This document shows, piece by piece, positions 28,818 through 37,580 of a stretch of DNA of 64,000 bases (its first letter is position 1; the number at the start of each line of letters is the position of its first letter). Origin of the DNA: Lysobacter arvi (lineage in GTDB: Bacteria > Pseudomonadota > Gammaproteobacteria > Xanthomonadales > Xanthomonadaceae); contig JARUHG010000006.1 of the NCBI GenBank assembly GCA_031216755.1, positions 186,001 through 250,000 on the forward strand, written 5' to 3'. Made by a program: the position numbers and the translations under genes. Under the pieces are notes generated by a model that was not told the DNA's origin, ran no database searches, and worked only from the letters and a program-made list of their open reading frames with translations.

Positions 28818-29027
28818 ATGACCGAAAGCGACGATCCCGCCGTGCTCGCGCACCAGCTGGCCGAACTCCGGCTCGAACACCGCGACCTGGACGCGGCGAT
28901 CGAACGGCTGGCGCGGATGCCGGACGCGGACGAGCTGACGGTCAAGCGCCTGAAGAAGCGCAAGCTGTGGCTGAAGGACTGCATCGCCCGTCTGGAGAGC
29001 GCGCTGATTCCGGACGAGCCGGCGTAA
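28818..29027 (+). CDS. YdcH-family (DUF465) small protein
   Basis: The 69-residue protein is a charged helical hairpin: LAHQLAELRLEHRDLDAAI, then RLARMPDADELTVKRLKKRK and LWLKDCIARLESALIPD. This matches the DUF465/YdcH pattern (two helices with a Leu-Lys-Lys-Lys turn). Function is unknown. It is divergent from ttcA, and a gene-free repeat-rich stretch follows it. Confidence 0.8.
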   Translation: MTESDDPAVLAHQLAELRLEHRDLDAAIERLARMPDADELTVKRLKKRKLWLKDCIARLESALIPDEPA

Positions 29028-29232
29028 AGGACTTCCCCTCGGCCCGGCGAATCCCGTCATCGGGATATCCGTTCACCGGCATCGAGGCGAACGCCGGAAC
29101 CCAGGCCCGTCACGTTCGGCGCTGCGTTGGCGGTGCCGCCTCTCGCCTTCATTCCGGCGAAAACGGCAAGGCATGTCTCTGCGTCCGCGCCGCACGGAGC
29201 GTTCACCGCGCTCGCCTGGTTGCCTCTCATCC

Positions 29233-29250
29233 CCTCTCCCTGCGGAGAGG
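29233..29250. repeat. Dispersed palindromic repeat copy
   Basis: CCTCTCC (29233-29239) pairs with GGAGAGG (29244-29250). It is the same family as 17547-17580, here lacking the flanking second hairpin. Confidence 0.6.
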
Positions 29251-29298
29251 AGCGCAGAGCAAACCATCCTCATTGCGGCGACAAGCCGGAGCCAGTCG

Positions 29299-29315
29299 TT
29301 CCAGCGAAGCTGGAA
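29299..29315. repeat. GAA-loop palindrome
   Basis: TTCCAGC-GAA-GCTGGAA followed by TCCATTC is a perfect 7-bp stem with a GAA loop. It resembles the widespread ATTCCCGC-GAA-GCGGGAAT element of xanthomonads; a shorter relative is at 4126-4138. Confidence 0.65.
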
Positions 29316-29444
29316 TCCATTCCGATCGTGCTGTCTTTGCGGTGGCTCGACGTCGCGCTCCTCTTCCCGCGATCGCCTGCGGCGCTCGACTCGAGGCTAG
29401 CCACCGCAACCGCCGCGATAGGCAGACGGTCAACCCGCTAGCGG

Positions 29445-32234
29445 CTACGCCGCTCCCTCCGCGGCCTCGGGCGCCGGCTTCGTGCTCTCCGGGCTGATCT
29501 TCTCGATGGTGTGGCGCAGCTCGCGGCCGAGGATGAACTTGGCGTCCTTCGCCCACGCATCCAGTCGGCTGTCGAAGGTGAGCTTGCTGTTCTCGTCCGG
29601 CCACACCAGGCGCATTTCGCGCAGCTTCTGGATGAAGCCGCGGAAGAGGGTCTTGTCGAAGAACTCCGGCGCCGCCGGTGCATACAGCAGCGACAGGCGC
29701 TGCGCCGCGAGCTGGCAGAGGCTTTCGAGTTCGGCGGCGGTGAGCGTGCCCGGGCCGTTCTTCACCAGCACCGAAATGGCGATGTAGTAGCGCTCGAACG
29801 CCTGCTGCAGCGAGTGGCCGATCGCGCGCAGGCGGAACACCTCGTCGGTCTGGCCGGCGTTGCGCGCGAGGATGCCGCCTTCGTCGTCGCTGATCTTCTC
29901 CAGCAGGCCCTCGCGGATGAAGACGTCGATCGTGCGGTTGAGGCGATCGGCGAACTCCTCCTCCGTCCACGGCAGGAACAGTTCGGCCTGCAGGAACGGG
30001 TACACGCTGCGTCCGAGGCGCTGCACGCCGTTGAGGCTCATGCGGCGATTGTTCTGGAAGCAGCAGGCGATCCACGACGCCGCCGTGAACAGGTGCAGCA
30101 CGTTGTTGCGGAAGTAGCTCAGCAGCACCGCGTTGTCGCCGCTCACGCCCAGCACGTCGCCGAGCGGGTGGCGGATGCGCGTGAGGACGTTGATTTCCTC
30201 GCCGTGCGCGATGATCTCCTCGACCGGATGCGGCGTGACGGTGACGCGGTCCGAATACGGGAGTTCGGCGAGCAGCGTCTTGCTCAGCTGGATCTGCGCG
30301 CGCAGGTCGCCTTCGCCCATCGCGTGCTTGGGCGTGGACAGCAGCGCGAGCGCGAGCAGGTTGATCGGATTGACGTCGGCGGCGCGGTTGACGTTCACCT
30401 GGATGCGCTGCGCGAGCGCGTCGACGGTGTTGGACAGCCACGCGGGCTTTTCCTCGTCGCCGACCGGCTGGCCGTCCCAGTCGGGCGCGTGTTCGGCGAG
30501 CACGTCGCCCAAGCGGATCGGTTCGCCGAAATTCACCACCACCTGGCCGTAGTTGCTGCGCAGCACCTTCGGGATGCCCATCAGCAGCTGCCAGATCGAT
30601 TCCTTTTCCTTCGGCTTGCCCGACAGCTCGTCGAGGTAGCTGTTGCCCTCCATCAGCTTCTCGTAGCCGATGTAGATGGGCTGGAACAGCACCGGGCGCG
30701 TCGGCTGGCGCACGAAGGCGCGCACCGTCATGGCGACCATGCCGCCCTTGGGCGGCAGCAGGCGACCGGTGCGCGAGCGCCCGCCTTCGACGAAATACTC
30801 GATCGAATACCCGCCCGCGACGAGTTGCGCGACGTACTCGCTCAGCACCGCCGAATACAGCGCGCTGCCGCGGATGCTGCGGCGGATGAAGAACGCGCCG
30901 CCCTTGCGCAGCAGCGTGCCGACCACCGGCAGGTTGAGGTTGATGCCCGCCACGATGTGCGGCGGCACGATGCCGCGCGTGTACAGCAGGTAGCTCAGCA
31001 GCAGGTAGTCCATGTGGCTGCGGTGGCAGGGCACGTAGACCACTTCGTAGCCGGGCGCGTCGTCCTTCAGCTTGTCCAGGTGGTGGACCAGCACGCCGCG
31101 GTAGATGCGGTTCCACACCGGCGTGAGCAGGAAGCTCGCCGAGCGCACGACCGGATGCGAATAGTCGGCGGCGATCTCGTACGCGAAGCCGTGCGCCTTC
31201 TTCCAGGCGTCGGCGAGCGAACTCTTGTCGCGCGCGGCCTGGTCGGCGATGGCGTCCTTCACCGACGGCGAGGCCAGCACCTGGTCGACCAGCAGGCGGC
31301 GCGTCGAGAGGTCGGGGCCGATCACCGCCGCGCGGATGCGGCGGAAGTGCGCGCGCAGCACGCGCGAGAGCTTGCGGACGGTGCGCTCGGGCGGCAGGCC
31401 TTCGTCGACGATCGAGCGCAGGCTCACCGGCGGCGCGAAGCGCACCAGCGTGTCGCGACCGTTCAGCGCGATCGCCAGCAGCCGGCGGAAGCGGCCGACC
31501 AGCGTCCAGTTTTCCGAGAACAGCACCGAGAACCAGCCGCTGTTCTTGTCCGGGGCGCGGCCGACGAAGATCGACACCGGCACCAGCTGCACGTCGAGCG
31601 TCGGATCGGCGCGGTGCGCGTCGAGCAGGTGCGCCAGCGATCCCGAATGCGTCTTGCGCGAAGGCGGCGCGGTGCCCAGCGACTGCTGCAGCTGGGTCAG
31701 CGTGTTGACGTTGCGGCGCGACAGCGCGAGGTAGGCGCGCTTGCGCTTGAGCGGATCGCCCGGCAGCGGCTGCAGCGGCGACGGCAGGCCGGCCTCGCGG
31801 CAGGCGCGCTCCAGGATGAGCGCGTTGGACAGGCCGTAGTCCTCGAGCACGTAACAGACCGGACGGCCGCTCCATTCCTCGGGGACGTCGGCCGCGGGAT
31901 GGCGGGGCTCGACGGTGACCTGCACCCACGGCGCCATGATCCGGCCCAGCAGCTTCGCCCACCACGGGCGCCGCACCGGCGCGCGGCGCGGGCCGCCGGG
32001 GCGGCGTCCGCGGTCGTCGTCCTGCGCGGCGGCGGGGCGATCGATCGGAAGCTCGGCCTGCGCCGGATCGGGCTCGGGCGACGGCACGTGGCCGGCTTCG
32101 TCCAGCGTCCGGGCCTCATCGGCCGGGGCAACGGGCGCCGTCGCCGCGTCGTCGCGGGCGGGGGGCGTGGCGGTCGTCGCGTCCTTGTCGGCGTCCGGAA
32201 AAGGCAGGGGCGTCTGGTTCGGCATCGCCGGCAT
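29445..32234 (-). CDS. plsB: Glycerol-3-phosphate 1-O-acyltransferase PlsB
   Basis: PlsB is the inner-membrane enzyme that transfers an acyl chain to sn-1 of glycerol-3-phosphate, the first step of phospholipid synthesis. The acyltransferase motifs are clear: CHRSHMDYLL (H-x4-D, about residue 400), GAFFIRRSI, YFVEGGRSRTGRLLPP and PVLFQPIYIGYEKL. Upstream motif VPVSIFVGRAPDKNSGW is also typical. The ATG at 32234 is chosen for GGAAGG four bases upstream; an ATG at 32225 is the alternative. The 929-residue length exceeds E. coli PlsB (about 807) because of a disordered Ala/Pro/Asp-rich leader of about 100 residues. Confidence 0.95.
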   Translation of the reverse strand: MPAMPNQTPLPFPDADKDATTATPPARDDAATAPVAPADEARTLDEAGHVPSPEPDPAQAELPIDRPAAAQDDDRGRRPGGPRRAPVRRPWWAKLLGRIMAPWVQVTVEPRHPAADVPEEWSGRPVCYVLEDYGLSNALILERACREAGLPSPLQPLPGDPLKRKRAYLALSRRNVNTLTQLQQSLGTAPPSRKTHSGSLAHLLDAHRADPTLDVQLVPVSIFVGRAPDKNSGWFSVLFSENWTLVGRFRRLLAIALNGRDTLVRFAPPVSLRSIVDEGLPPERTVRKLSRVLRAHFRRIRAAVIGPDLSTRRLLVDQVLASPSVKDAIADQAARDKSSLADAWKKAHGFAYEIAADYSHPVVRSASFLLTPVWNRIYRGVLVHHLDKLKDDAPGYEVVYVPCHRSHMDYLLLSYLLYTRGIVPPHIVAGINLNLPVVGTLLRKGGAFFIRRSIRGSALYSAVLSEYVAQLVAGGYSIEYFVEGGRSRTGRLLPPKGGMVAMTVRAFVRQPTRPVLFQPIYIGYEKLMEGNSYLDELSGKPKEKESIWQLLMGIPKVLRSNYGQVVVNFGEPIRLGDVLAEHAPDWDGQPVGDEEKPAWLSNTVDALAQRIQVNVNRAADVNPINLLALALLSTPKHAMGEGDLRAQIQLSKTLLAELPYSDRVTVTPHPVEEIIAHGEEINVLTRIRHPLGDVLGVSGDNAVLLSYFRNNVLHLFTAASWIACCFQNNRRMSLNGVQRLGRSVYPFLQAELFLPWTEEEFADRLNRTIDVFIREGLLEKISDDEGGILARNAGQTDEVFRLRAIGHSLQQAFERYYIAISVLVKNGPGTLTAAELESLCQLAAQRLSLLYAPAAPEFFDKTLFRGFIQKLREMRLVWPDENSKLTFDSRLDAWAKDAKFILGRELRHTIEKISPESTKPAPEAAEGAA

Positions 32235-32257
32235 TATGCCTTCCGCGACCTGCGCGT

Positions 32258-33217
32258 TCAGGGCGCGGCAGCGGCGGCCGGCGCCTCGGCGGCGGTCTGT
32301 GCCCGGGCGACCGGCGCTTTCTTGGCCGCCTTCGGTGCCGGTGCCGTGCCGGCGGGCGGCCGCGCCGCTTCGGCCTCGGCGTGGCGCAGGGCGTCGCTCA
32401 GGTACCAGTGCCCGTCGCGGCGTTCGACCGCCAGTTCGGCTTCGATCGCCTTCCCGGCCAGCGTGTAGGCAAGGCGCACGCGGGCGCGGTCGCCGTTGCG
32501 TTCGATCAGCGTGGCGCGCGCCGTCGCCAGGTCGGCGTCGACGTCCAGGCCGTACACCTTCAGCACGCGCTTCATGCGTTCGAAGAACGGGCCCATGCGC
32601 TCCAGGCTGTGGCGCATGCCCAGTTCGCGGAATCGCTCCGGGCCGCCGGCCAGGCCCGTGTGGCGCGCGCCGGCGACGAGCTGCGGGATCGTCTGGCGCG
32701 CCCGTTGCAGGTCGCCTAGTGGCGCCTTCTGCGCCCAGCGGCTGATCGCATTCACCAGTTGCACGTAGTGGGCGCGTTCGTCGTCGCTGTAGTCGCCTTC
32801 CGCACGCAGGTATTGCGTCGCGAACAGTCCCAGCGTGGCCGCAGCGGAGCGGAGCTCGGCGTTCGCGCCGGAAAATTGACGCCGGTAGACGCTCAGCAGC
32901 TGCTTCTCCGCGCCGGGCGCGGACAGGGCGTCGATGAAGGCGGGCAGGCGATCGTCTAGCGGGAGATCGGTGAGCGGCCAGCGCGTGCGGCCCTCGGTCC
33001 AGGCCGTGTCGAGCCGCGCGTGCAGCGCCGGCGGGACGGCATGGCGCGAGTAGCTCACCAGGTCGTTGCGGCGCAGGTCGCGGATGAGCTGCTCGACCGC
33101 CTGCGTGGGCTCGGTCGGCGTCGGTTCGACCACCGGCGCGGGCGCGCGCTGGCAACCGGCCGCCAGAAGGGCGGCCAGTAGCGTCAGCGCAGCGATGGCG
33201 CGTGCGATCGATGTCAT
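32258..33217 (-). CDS. Lipoprotein of unknown function, helical
   Basis: The ATG at 33217 gives a lipoprotein signal peptide with lipobox LLAAGC (Cys22), so the 319-residue product should be membrane-anchored in the periplasm. The mature protein is largely helical with a short Pro-rich linker after Cys22. A C-terminal segment (about 215-280), including ARVRLAYTLAGKAIEAELAVERRDGHWYLS in pattern, looks like an NTF2/DUF-type fold. It ends in an Ala/Pro/Lys-rich tail. I do not recognise a named family. It lies 23 bases upstream of plsB on the same strand, so the two may be co-transcribed. Confidence 0.7.
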   Translation of the reverse strand: MTSIARAIAALTLLAALLAAGCQRAPAPVVEPTPTEPTQAVEQLIRDLRRNDLVSYSRHAVPPALHARLDTAWTEGRTRWPLTDLPLDDRLPAFIDALSAPGAEKQLLSVYRRQFSGANAELRSAAATLGLFATQYLRAEGDYSDDERAHYVQLVNAISRWAQKAPLGDLQRARQTIPQLVAGARHTGLAGGPERFRELGMRHSLERMGPFFERMKRVLKVYGLDVDADLATARATLIERNGDRARVRLAYTLAGKAIEAELAVERRDGHWYLSDALRHAEAEAARPPAGTAPAPKAAKKAPVARAQTAAEAPAAAAAP

Positions 33218-33575
33218 GCGGGTGCGGCTCCCCCCAAGTCGCTGGCGGCATCTTGGGGGCGCGACAGGAAGCCGGCAAGCCAAGACCGTCCCGGATTGGG
33301 AAAAGAGGTGGGGTGTCGGAATATCGGCATACGTCACAATTTCGTGTGTCAAAAAGTGACGCAACGTGTCCAAAACCGTCTTCGCAGCCAAAAATTGTGA
33401 TCGAAATCTCGTTCAGGATTGCCGGAGCGGGCGGTTTCACGCGGTCATAACGGGCTCGAGCCCGTTTTGAGACCTTTGGCACAGTTTCTGCTTTTGTAGC
33501 CCTGACCCGGCATTCCCGCCGGCGCAAGCGTCCAGCCACGCGCCGGACCGTTTCCACTCCAAGGGCTCCACTCGC
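33218..33575 (+). promoter_or_regulatory. Regulatory region of the pilus operon
   Basis: This 358-base gap separates a divergent lipoprotein gene from the pilus operon and is noticeably AT-richer than the genes around it. It holds a 9-base inverted repeat TCACAATTT (33334-33342) and AAATTGTGA (33392-33400), direct repeats GTGTCAAAAA and GTGTCCAAAA (33346 and 33366, 20 bases apart), CGTCAC/GTGACG arms (33332-33337, 33356-33361), and an 18-bp palindrome AACGGGCTCGAGCCCGTT (33449-33466) just before the -24 box. These are plausible binding sites for a sigma-54 enhancer-binding protein or for a repressor; assignment to a specific regulator is not possible. Confidence 0.55.
33477..33492 (+). promoter_or_regulatory. 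Sigma-54 (-24/-12) promoter of the pilus operon
   Basis: TTGGCACAGTTTCTGCTT has GG (33478-33479) and GC (33490-33491) separated by exactly 10 bases, and matches TGGCAC-N5-TGC. Transcription would start near 33503, giving a leader of about 73 bases before the pilin ATG. It resembles the promoter at 165-180. Confidence 0.75.
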
Positions 33576-34088
33576 ATGAAGAAGATCCTCCTCGTCGCGG
33601 CCGCCGTTGCCGGCCTTGCTTCCATCGCCCCGGCCTTCGCCGCCGACGGCACCATCACCGTCACCGGCAAGGTCACCGGCACGACCTGCTCGATCGCCAA
33701 CAACGGCAACGTGACCGTGACCCTGCCGCAGGTCTCCACGACCTCGCTGGCCACCAACGGCGCCGTCGCCGGCCAGAAGGCGTTCGCCCTGAACCTGAGC
33801 GGCTGCGCGGCCAGCACGAAGGCCACGGCGTACTTCGAGCCGGGCGCGAACATCGACGCGACCACGGGCAACCTGCGCAACGCCACCGGCGGCACCAACG
33901 CGACCAACGTGCAGGTCCAGCTGTACAACTCGGACCTGACGCCGATCAACCTGGCCAGCAACAACGCCAAGCAGGTCACCATCGGCGCCGCCGGCCCGAT
34001 GAACTTCTACGCCGGTTACTACGCGACGGGCCAGGCCACGGCCGGCGACGTCACCACCAGCGTCATCTACACGATGCTCTACCAGTAA
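33576..34088 (+). CDS. Type 1-like fimbrial major subunit
   Basis: The 170-residue protein has a Sec signal peptide (KKILLVAAAVAGLASIAPAFA), then a pilin domain with the conserved disulfide pair (TTCSI and LSGCAAS), a beta-zipper-like alternating N-terminal strand (GTITVTGKVTG) and a penultimate Tyr at the C-terminus (YTMLYQ), as expected for donor-strand exchange and chaperone capture. It is the first gene behind the sigma-54 promoter and is followed by a stem-loop, consistent with it being the most abundant product. Confidence 0.88.
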   Translation: MKKILLVAAAVAGLASIAPAFAADGTITVTGKVTGTTCSIANNGNVTVTLPQVSTTSLATNGAVAGQKAFALNLSGCAASTKATAYFEPGANIDATTGNLRNATGGTNATNVQVQLYNSDLTPINLASNNAKQVTIGAAGPMNFYAGYYATGQATAGDVTTSVIYTMLYQ

Positions 34089-34097
34089 GTCGCAACA

Positions 34098-34123
34098 CGG
34101 GCGCGGCTTTCCGGCCGCGCCCG
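34098..34123 (+). promoter_or_regulatory. Intercistronic stem-loop after the major pilin gene
   Basis: CGGGCGCGGC (34098-34107) pairs perfectly with GCCGCGCCCG (34114-34123) around a 6-base loop. No T-run follows, so full termination is unlikely. Its place after the major subunit suggests mRNA 3'-end protection or partial attenuation that keeps assembly genes at a lower level. Confidence 0.5.
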
Positions 34124-34163
34124 CTTCGGCGGCCCCCGCGCCGACCCTGACCGAGAACCTCCC

Positions 34164-34892
34164 ATGCCCTCCCTGTTCCGCGCCGCCGCCGTGGCGCTGC
34201 TCGCCGCGTGCGCCTTCGTTCCGGCCGTCCAGGCCAACGTACTGGTCGGCGGCACCCGCGTGATCCTGCCGGCGAAGGACGGCGAGGTCACCCTGCGCCT
34301 CACCAACGACAACGACACGCCCGCGCTCGTGCAGGCGTGGATCGACACCGGAGACGCGAAGTCGACGCCCGACAACGTCGACACGCCGTTCCTGATCACG
34401 CCGCCGATGTTCCGCATGGAGCCGCGACGCGATCAGAACCTGCGCATCCTCTATACCCGCGAACCGCTGCCGGCGGACCGCGAATCGCTGTTCTGGCTCA
34501 ACGTGCTCGAAGTGCCGCCGAAGCCGGCCGATCGCGGCGCCGACGGCAACAACTACCTCCAGCTGGCCCTGCGCTCGCGCCTGAAGCTGTTCTTCCGCCC
34601 GGAGGGCCTGCAGGGCGATGCGCAGAAGGCGCCGGCGGAACTCGCGTTCCACGCCACGGGCAACGCGCTGGTGGTGAACAACCCGACCGCCTTCCACGTC
34701 ACGCTGACCGACCTCGTCGTCGAGGTGGGCGGCAAGACCGTGTCCGTCGAAGGCGGCATGGTCTCGCCGAAGTCCGAACTGCGCCTCGCCGCGACCGGCC
34801 TGGCCGGCGCGCCGGCCGGCGCCGTCGTGCGCTTCAACGCGATCAACGACTTCGGCGCCCCGTCGCCGTTCGTGGGCGCGATCGCCCCGTGA
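34164..34892 (+). CDS. Periplasmic pilus chaperone (PapD family)
   Basis: The 242-residue protein has a signal peptide ending at VPAVQA and two immunoglobulin-like domains. The first contains the family block QNLRILYTREPLPADRESLF followed by WLNVLEVPPK, and the N-terminal NVLVGGTRVILPAKDGEVTL with the subunit-binding Arg. It caps pilin subunits and delivers them to the usher. The usher gene starts inside its stop codon (GTGA at 34889-34892), so translation is coupled. Confidence 0.93.
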   Translation: MPSLFRAAAVALLAACAFVPAVQANVLVGGTRVILPAKDGEVTLRLTNDNDTPALVQAWIDTGDAKSTPDNVDTPFLITPPMFRMEPRRDQNLRILYTREPLPADRESLFWLNVLEVPPKPADRGADGNNYLQLALRSRLKLFFRPEGLQGDAQKAPAELAFHATGNALVVNNPTAFHVTLTDLVVEVGGKTVSVEGGMVSPKSELRLAATGLAGAPAGAVVRFNAINDFGAPSPFVGAIAP

Positions 34893-37564
34893 CCGCGGCC
34901 ACCGGCCAGCTCGTGCCGGTACCCACGCGTCGGGCCCTGCTCGGCGCGGCGATCGCCTGCGCGCTGCTGGCCGCGAACGCGGCCCAGGCGGGCCCCGCGC
35001 CTGCCGCGCCGGCCGACGCGCAGTTCGACATGTCGCTGCTGGTCGGCGGCAGCCAGCAGGCCGACCTGTCGCGCTTCGAGCGCGGCAACGTCGTCATGCC
35101 GGGCGTGTACCGCCTGGCGCTGTTCCTGGCCGGCGAGTACGCCGGCGTTGCCGACGTGCGGTTCGAATCGCCCACGCCGGAGGCCAACGCCGTGCCGTGC
35201 ATGACGCCGGAGCTGTTCGGCGTGCTCGGCCTGCCGGTGGAGAAGCTCGACGAGCCGGCGCGTGCGCGCCTGCAGTCGGGTTGCGCCGTGCTGCCGGACC
35301 TGATTCCCGACGCCGCCGCTACCTACGATCAGTCCGAGCTGCGCCTGGACGTGACCGTGCCGCAGGCGTGGCTGGGTTATCGCGCGCGCGGCTACGTCAG
35401 CCCCGACCAGTGGGACGCCGGCGTGACCGCCGCGCTGTTCAACTACAACGCCAATCTCTATCGCACGCGCAGCGCCGGACTGGAGCAGACCTCGGGTTTC
35501 GTCGGCCTCAACGCCGGCCTGAATCTCGGCGCCTGGCGCCTGCGCCACGACGGCAACCTCAACTGGCGCTCGGCGGTCGGCGACCTGCCGTCGGCCCGTC
35601 AGTACCAGTCGATCGCGACCTACGCCCGCCGCGACATCGCCGCGTGGCGGGCGCAGCTCACGCTGGGCGACAGCTTCACCAGCGGCGAGCTGTTCGACAG
35701 CGTCGGCGTGCGTGGCCTGCAGTTGTCGACCGACGATCGCATGCTGCCCGAATCGCAGCGCGGCTACGCGCCGACGGTACGCGGCGTCGCCGAAACCAAC
35801 GCGCGCGTCAGCATCCGCCAGAACGGCGTGCTGCTGTACGAAACGACGGTGACGCCGGGCCCGTTCCTGATCGACGATCTGTACGCGACCGGCTACGGCG
35901 GCGACCTGGCCGTCACCGTGACCGAAGCCGACGGTCGCGTCCGTGAATTCGAGGTGCCGTACGCGTCGGTGCCGCAGCTGTTGCGTCCGGGGTCGTCGCG
36001 GTTCTCCGTGGCCGTGGGCGCCGTGCGCGACGACGCGTCCGACGACGAACCGATGCTGGTGCAGGCGACGCTGCAACGCGGCCTGACCAACCGCGTGACC
36101 GGTTATGCCGGCGCGCTGACCACCGAGGGCTACGTTGCCGGGCTCGGCGGCGTCGCGCTCAACACGCGCCTGGGCGCGATCGCGCTGGACCTCACCGCGG
36201 CGCGCACCAAGCTGCCGACGCAGCAGGCCGAGACCGGCCAGAGCCTGCGCGCGACCTACAGCAAGATCCTGCCGAACTCCGGCACGTCCTTCAGCCTGGC
36301 GTCGTACCGCTATTCCACCCGCGGCTACTACAGCCTGCGCGAGTCGCTGGCCGCGCGCGACTTCGCGCTCGGACGCCCGGTCGACGACGGCCTGGACGAA
36401 GCGCTGCCCGGCGTGCTCACGCCCGCCGAGCGCGAAGCGCTGCAGGGCCGCGACGGCCGCCTGGACGCTTACGTCGACGCGCTCGACCGCCAGCGCAACC
36501 GGTTCGACATCAACGTGAGCCAGCGCCTGGGCGAACGCGGCGGCCAGCTGTACGCCACGGCGTCCGCGCGCGACTACTGGACCCGCGAAGGCACCGACAC
36601 GCAGTTCCAGGTGGGCTACAACCACCATTTCCGCGCCTTCAACTACAGCGTTTCGGCCAGTCGTCTTCGCAGCTACGACGGGCAGTACGAGAACCAGTTC
36701 TTCGTCAGCTTCAGCGTGCCGCTGGGCACCTCGCCGCGCGCGCCGAACCTGACCGCCGGCATCGTGCGCCAGGACGACGGCCAGCAGCAGACGCAGCTCA
36801 GCGTGAACGGCACCGCCGGCGAAGACGCACGCTTCAGCTACGGCGTCACCGGCGCGCACGGCGATGACGTCGGATCCTACGGCAGCGTCAACGGCAGCTG
36901 GCGCGGCAGTGCGGGCGTGCTGTCGGGCAGTTACGGCGAAGGCGACGGCTATTCGCAGGCGTCGGTCGGCGTCATGGGCACGCTGGTCGCGCATCCGCAC
37001 GGCGTCATCGCGGGCCAGCCGATCGGCGACACCATCGCGATCGTCTCCGCGCCCAACGCGAAGGGCGCGCGCGTGGTCAATGCACCGGGCGTGCGAATCA
37101 ACCGCTTCGGCCAGGCGCTGGTGCCGTACCTCACGCCGTACCAGATGAATTCGATCGAGCTCGATCCGAAGGGCCTGCCGCTCGACGTGCAACTGCAGTC
37201 CACCAGCGTCCGCGTCGCGCCGCGCGCCGGCGGCGTGTCGCTGCTGACGTTCGAAACCCAACACGGTCGCGCGCTGCTGCTGCGCGTGCGCCTGGCCGAC
37301 GGCAAGCCGGTGCCGTTCGGCGCGGAAGTCACCGACATGCAGGGCCTCGCGCTGGGCACCGTCGGCCAGGGCGGCCGCCTGCTGCTGCGCGGCGCAACCA
37401 CCGAAGGCACGGTCTCGCTGAGCTGGCAGGAAAACGACAAGCCGATGCAGTGCACCTTCACCTACCGGACGCCGGAGCCCAAGGCCGGCGCGGCATCCAA
37501 CGACCTGCCGTCGGTGGACGCGCGCTGCACCCCGACCGTCACCTTCGCCGCCGCCAGCCTGTGA
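34889..37564 (+). CDS. Fimbrial outer-membrane usher (FimD/PapC family)
   Basis: The 891-residue usher starts at a GTG overlapping the chaperone stop by 4 bases. After a twin-basic leader and signal peptide (LLGAAIACALLAANAAQA) come the N-terminal periplasmic domain (FDMSLLVGGSQQADLSRFE), the barrel and plug (VRGVAETNARVSIRQNG, PGPFLIDDLYATGYGGDL) and the C-terminal domains with GARVVNAPGVRINRFGQAL. It is somewhat longer and more divergent than E. coli FimD but retains all usher blocks. It forms the outer-membrane pore for pilus secretion and assembly. Confidence 0.94.
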   Translation: MTAATGQLVPVPTRRALLGAAIACALLAANAAQAGPAPAAPADAQFDMSLLVGGSQQADLSRFERGNVVMPGVYRLALFLAGEYAGVADVRFESPTPEANAVPCMTPELFGVLGLPVEKLDEPARARLQSGCAVLPDLIPDAAATYDQSELRLDVTVPQAWLGYRARGYVSPDQWDAGVTAALFNYNANLYRTRSAGLEQTSGFVGLNAGLNLGAWRLRHDGNLNWRSAVGDLPSARQYQSIATYARRDIAAWRAQLTLGDSFTSGELFDSVGVRGLQLSTDDRMLPESQRGYAPTVRGVAETNARVSIRQNGVLLYETTVTPGPFLIDDLYATGYGGDLAVTVTEADGRVREFEVPYASVPQLLRPGSSRFSVAVGAVRDDASDDEPMLVQATLQRGLTNRVTGYAGALTTEGYVAGLGGVALNTRLGAIALDLTAARTKLPTQQAETGQSLRATYSKILPNSGTSFSLASYRYSTRGYYSLRESLAARDFALGRPVDDGLDEALPGVLTPAEREALQGRDGRLDAYVDALDRQRNRFDINVSQRLGERGGQLYATASARDYWTREGTDTQFQVGYNHHFRAFNYSVSASRLRSYDGQYENQFFVSFSVPLGTSPRAPNLTAGIVRQDDGQQQTQLSVNGTAGEDARFSYGVTGAHGDDVGSYGSVNGSWRGSAGVLSGSYGEGDGYSQASVGVMGTLVAHPHGVIAGQPIGDTIAIVSAPNAKGARVVNAPGVRINRFGQALVPYLTPYQMNSIELDPKGLPLDVQLQSTSVRVAPRAGGVSLLTFETQHGRALLLRVRLADGKPVPFGAEVTDMQGLALGTVGQGGRLLLRGATTEGTVSLSWQENDKPMQCTFTYRTPEPKAGAASNDLPSVDARCTPTVTFAAASL

Positions 37565-37580
37565 TCGAGTGGCTTACCGA

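Larger units (their letters stand above)
29028..29444. other. Intergenic region with palindromic repeats, no gene
   Basis: This gap lies between convergent genes (YdcH-type and plsB). It contains the CCTCTCC/GGAGAGG hairpin and the TTCCAGC-GAA-GCTGGAA hairpin listed separately, plus weaker decayed copies around 29055 and 29150. No open reading frame has credible composition, and no clear U-tract terminator for plsB is seen. Confidence 0.6.
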
